Shown: positions 6,552-8,681 of the stretch, one piece after another
Layout of the letters: every line of letters begins with the position of its first letter
How positions within the stretch are numbered: the first letter of the stretch is position 1
Assembly: GCA_017407365.1 (NCBI GenBank)
Contig: JAFQWR010000126.1
Span: 1 to 8,681 of the forward strand
DNA length: 8,681 nt
DNA from: Clostridia bacterium
GTDB taxonomy: Bacteria; Bacillota; Clostridia; Christensenellales; HGM11417
Direction: 5' to 3'
The notes under the pieces: model-generated
Databases searched by the model: none
Seen by the model: only the letters and a program-made list of their open reading frames with translations
Told to the model about the DNA's origin: nothing
Program-made: the position numbers and the translations under genes

Positions 6552-7931
6552 ATGGCTAAGATGCTTACGAAGGGTAATCCGTTGAAGCTGATGATTCTTT
6601 TTACTCTCCCTGTTTTTTTAGGAAGCTTATTTCAACAGCTATATAGCTTTACCGACACTTTAATAGTAGGGCAGACGCTTGGGCTTCAGAAGGTAGCCAG
6701 CGTGGGCGGCACCGGCTCGATTACCATGCTCGTGCTTTCCTTTACCAACGGTCTTGCCTCGGGCTTTGGTGTTATTACCGCACAGATGTACGGCGCTCAG
6801 AACGAGGCACAGGTAAAAAAATCCTTTGGCGCAGGTCTTTTTCTTTGCGCAATCATCTCTGTAATTGCCACCGTGCTCAGCAGTATCTTATGTATGCCTC
6901 TGCTAAAGCTGATGCGCACCGACCCCACCCTGATTGAGGACGCATACGCGTATATGTCCGTAATCTTCTACGGGCTGACCGCCTGCTTGTTTTACAACTA
7001 CTTCGCCGCCGTTCTGCGCGCACTGGGCGACAGCCGCACGCCACTCTACTTTCTGATTGTTTCCACCTTCTTAAATATCGGGCTGGATCTGCTGTTTATT
7101 CTCGTATTCCATTTAGGCATCCGCGGCGCCGCTGTTGCAACCGTTCTTTCGCAAGGGCTTTCTGCCGTGCTCTGCTATTTTTATTCCGTAAAAAAATTCC
7201 CCGTTTTAAGACTGAGCAAAAGCGATTTTCAATTTGGAAAGGGCTTTTTGTGGCTACACGTCAAAACAGGGCTTCCGATGTCCTTTCAGTTTTCGCTGAT
7301 CTCCATCGGGCTTATCATTATGCAATCCGCACTCAACGTGCTTGGGCCGTTATACGTATCGGCGTACGTTGTAGCAGGAAAGGTAGACGGTCTTGCCACC
7401 CTTGTGATTCAGGGTCTTGCACCTGCCGCCTCAAACTACATGGCACAAAACTACGGTGCAGGCGACTATAAGCGCATTAAGCAGGGATCCGCTTCCATTT
7501 TGCTGATTGGCGTTGTATGCTGTGCCATCAGCGCAATTATCATGTTCTGCTTCGGCAGACCGCTGATGAATATTTTTATCACCGACGTAACCCCCGACCA
7601 GCTGCAACAGGTTCTGGATCTGGGTATGCAATATCTGCACGTGCAGGCCTCCTTCGGGCTATTTCTGATGCTTGTGATAGTATTGCGCAACACCATTCAG
7701 GGGCTTGGCTACAGCGGCTTTACCATGGTGGGCGGTCTTTTGGAGCTTGCCATGCGTGCCTTTGCCGCCTTTGTGCTTACCCCTATGTTTGGATATACCG
7801 GTCTTTGCTACTCGAACATTGCCGCATGGATAGGCGCAGTTGCCGTATTTGTTCCCGTATATTTCATCGTAATGCACATCGTCAAAAAAAGGCTCTCTTA
7901 CAGCAAGCCGATCCCCGCTCCGCAGGAATAA
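6552..7931 (+). CDS. MATE-family efflux transporter
   Basis: Polytopic membrane protein of the multidrug and toxic compound extrusion family, which exports organic cations, drugs or metabolites in exchange for Na+ or H+. From the ATG at 6552 it has 459 residues, the usual family length, with about 12 hydrophobic segments. The family's two-fold internal symmetry is visible: GFGVITAQMYGAQNE (71-85) in the first half corresponds to GLAPAASNYMAQNYGAGD (288-305) in the second. The first half also has the typical FQQLYSFTDTLIVGQ (27-41) and LRALGDSRTPLYF (155-167) stretches. It most resembles the clostridial NorM/DinF-like group, and the substrate cannot be predicted. The gene is monocistronic: its own strong promoter lies 36 bases upstream of the start codon and a terminator follows. 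No regulator gene lies beside it. The short C-terminus (SYSKPIPAPQE) is ordinary. Confidence 0.94.
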   Translation: MAKMLTKGNPLKLMILFTLPVFLGSLFQQLYSFTDTLIVGQTLGLQKVASVGGTGSITMLVLSFTNGLASGFGVITAQMYGAQNEAQVKKSFGAGLFLCAIISVIATVLSSILCMPLLKLMRTDPTLIEDAYAYMSVIFYGLTACLFYNYFAAVLRALGDSRTPLYFLIVSTFLNIGLDLLFILVFHLGIRGAAVATVLSQGLSAVLCYFYSVKKFPVLRLSKSDFQFGKGFLWLHVKTGLPMSFQFSLISIGLIIMQSALNVLGPLYVSAYVVAGKVDGLATLVIQGLAPAASNYMAQNYGAGDYKRIKQGSASILLIGVVCCAISAIIMFCFGRPLMNIFITDVTPDQLQQVLDLGMQYLHVQASFGLFLMLVIVLRNTIQGLGYSGFTMVGGLLELAMRAFAAFVLTPMFGYTGLCYSNIAAWIGAVAVFVPVYFIVMHIVKKRLSYSKPIPAPQE

Positions 7932-7947
7932 CACCTACATAAAAAAT

Positions 7948-7995
7948 AAAAGGAACGAAGACACACCGTATTGCGTGCTTTCGTTCCTTTTTTTT
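7948..7995. terminator. Bidirectional terminator shared by the MATE gene and clpB
   Basis: AAAAGGAACGAA pairs with TTCGTTCCTTTT, extended by CAC/GTG beyond a short mismatch, around a loop of about ten bases. Eight Ts follow on the + strand, and TTTTATTTTTTATG follows on the - strand. It sits between the convergent stop codons at 7931 and 8034 and should end both transcripts. Confidence 0.88.
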
Positions 7996-8033
7996 GCTTT
8001 TTTGCGGCGTCTTATCAACACGCCGTCAGGCGA

Positions 8034-8681
8034 TTACCCCTTTGGCGCAAGCACCTCTACAGAAAAGCCGTTTTCGTTTACGTCCACCGAAAGCGTACTG
8101 CCGGGCGCAGGGTCCTCCGAAAGAATGGCTCTTGCAATCAGCGTTTCGATTCTCGCCTGAATATACCTGCGCAGGGGTCTTGCGCCAAACATCGGGTCGT
8201 AGCCGCTTTCGGCAATCACCGATTCCGCCTTTTCGGAAACCTTAAGGGTGAGCTGTTTTTCGGCAAGACGGGCGGAAAGCGAGCGCAGCATAAGCTTTAC
8301 AATCTGCACCACATCCTTTACCGACAGCGGCTTATAGAATACGATTTCATCCAGACGGTTCAGAAACTCGGGGCGGAACGACTGCTTCAGCATTGCCTCT
8401 ACCTGCGATTTTGCATCAGCGGTGATATTGCCCTCTCCATCGATGCCCTCCAGCAGATACTGTGAGCCAATGTTAGAGGTTAAAATGATGATGGTGTTCT
8501 TGAAATCCACCGTTCTGCCCTGCGAGTCGGTAATTCTGCCGTCATCCAGCACCTGCAACAGCACGTTGAACACATCGGGATGCGCCTTTTCGATTTCGTC
8601 GAACAGCACAACGGAATAGGGACGGCGTCTTACTGCCTCGGAAAGCTGTCCGCCCTCGTCGTAGCCCACGTAGCCGGGAGG
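8034..8681 (-). CDS. clpB: ATP-dependent chaperone ClpB, C-terminal part (gene continues past the window)
   Basis: The last 215 codons of a Hsp100/ClpB disaggregase, a hexameric AAA+ unfoldase that works with DnaK/DnaJ/GrpE to rescue aggregated proteins. The visible part begins inside the second ATPase domain at PPGYVGYDEGG, the pore-loop region (GYVG). It continues with Walker B VVLFDEIEKAH, the LLQVLDDGRITDSQGRTVDF block, sensor 1 TSNIGS, the arginine-finger region FRPEFLNRLDEIVF, and sensor 2 GARPLRR, then the small C-terminal domain. VRRRPYSV and the C-terminus ETLIARAILSED favour ClpB over ClpC. About three quarters of the protein (N-domain, first ATPase, coiled-coil M-domain) and the promoter lie beyond 8681. 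The frame is open to the edge, and the GTG at 8669 is an internal valine of the pore loop, not a start. No frameshift or missing catalytic residue is seen in this part. Confidence 0.95.
   Translation of the reverse strand, partial: PPGYVGYDEGGQLSEAVRRRPYSVVLFDEIEKAHPDVFNVLLQVLDDGRITDSQGRTVDFKNTIIILTSNIGSQYLLEGIDGEGNITADAKSQVEAMLKQSFRPEFLNRLDEIVFYKPLSVKDVVQIVKLMLRSLSARLAEKQLTLKVSEKAESVIAESGYDPMFGARPLRRYIQARIETLIARAILSEDPAPGSTLSVDVNENGFSVEVLAPKG

Noticed and set aside
8034..8669. ClpB fragment as a complete short gene starting at the GTG at 8669
   Set aside because: The reading frame is open to the window edge and encodes PPGY before this codon, which belongs to the conserved GYVG pore loop. 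The GTG is an internal valine.

Overview
This is 8.7 kb of bacterial chromosome, most likely from an anaerobic, gut-type member of the Firmicutes/Clostridia. The reasons are strong AGGAGG-type ribosome binding sites, U-tailed hairpin terminators, a clostridial-type MATE transporter, a lipoprotein with an Ig-like and GLUG-type ectodomain, and a BspA-like leucine-rich repeat. The genus cannot be named from the sequence. Coding regions are roughly 45-55% GC, and the large intergenic region is clearly AT-rich. There are no RNA genes, CRISPR arrays, transposases or phage genes.

Left (12-2303, + strand): the two-gene threonine catabolic operon tdh-kbl. Tdh oxidises L-threonine to 2-amino-3-ketobutyrate, and Kbl cleaves that with CoA to glycine and acetyl-CoA. 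The genes are 10 bp apart and end in an intrinsic terminator. A degenerate three-copy tandem repeat of 45-46 bp (2303-2437) follows.

Centre (2471-6033, - strand): a two-gene surface or envelope operon. The first gene (5942 to 4206) encodes a 578-residue protein with a class III (type IV pilin-type) signal and a large ectodomain carrying a BspA-like leucine-rich segment. The second (4155 to 2554) encodes a 533-residue lipoprotein with an Ig-like domain and a GLUG/beta-helix-like region. The operon ends in a strong hairpin at 2471-2520. No pilus assembly gene (ATPase, platform protein, prepilin peptidase) lies in the window, so the machinery must be elsewhere. The role of this pair is not known from sequence; it is the least characterised part of the window.

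Intergenic block (5943-6551): AT-rich DNA holding a perfect 31-bp inverted repeat (6001-6031 and 6194-6224). Each arm contains the palindrome CTTATATAAG. It can be read as a pair of identical divergent promoters/operators or as a MITE-like element. A bidirectional terminator lies just to its right, followed by a near-consensus promoter for the next gene.

Right (6488-8681): a MATE-family efflux transporter (+ strand), a terminator shared with the converging gene, and the C-terminal quarter of the ClpB disaggregase (- strand), which runs off the window.
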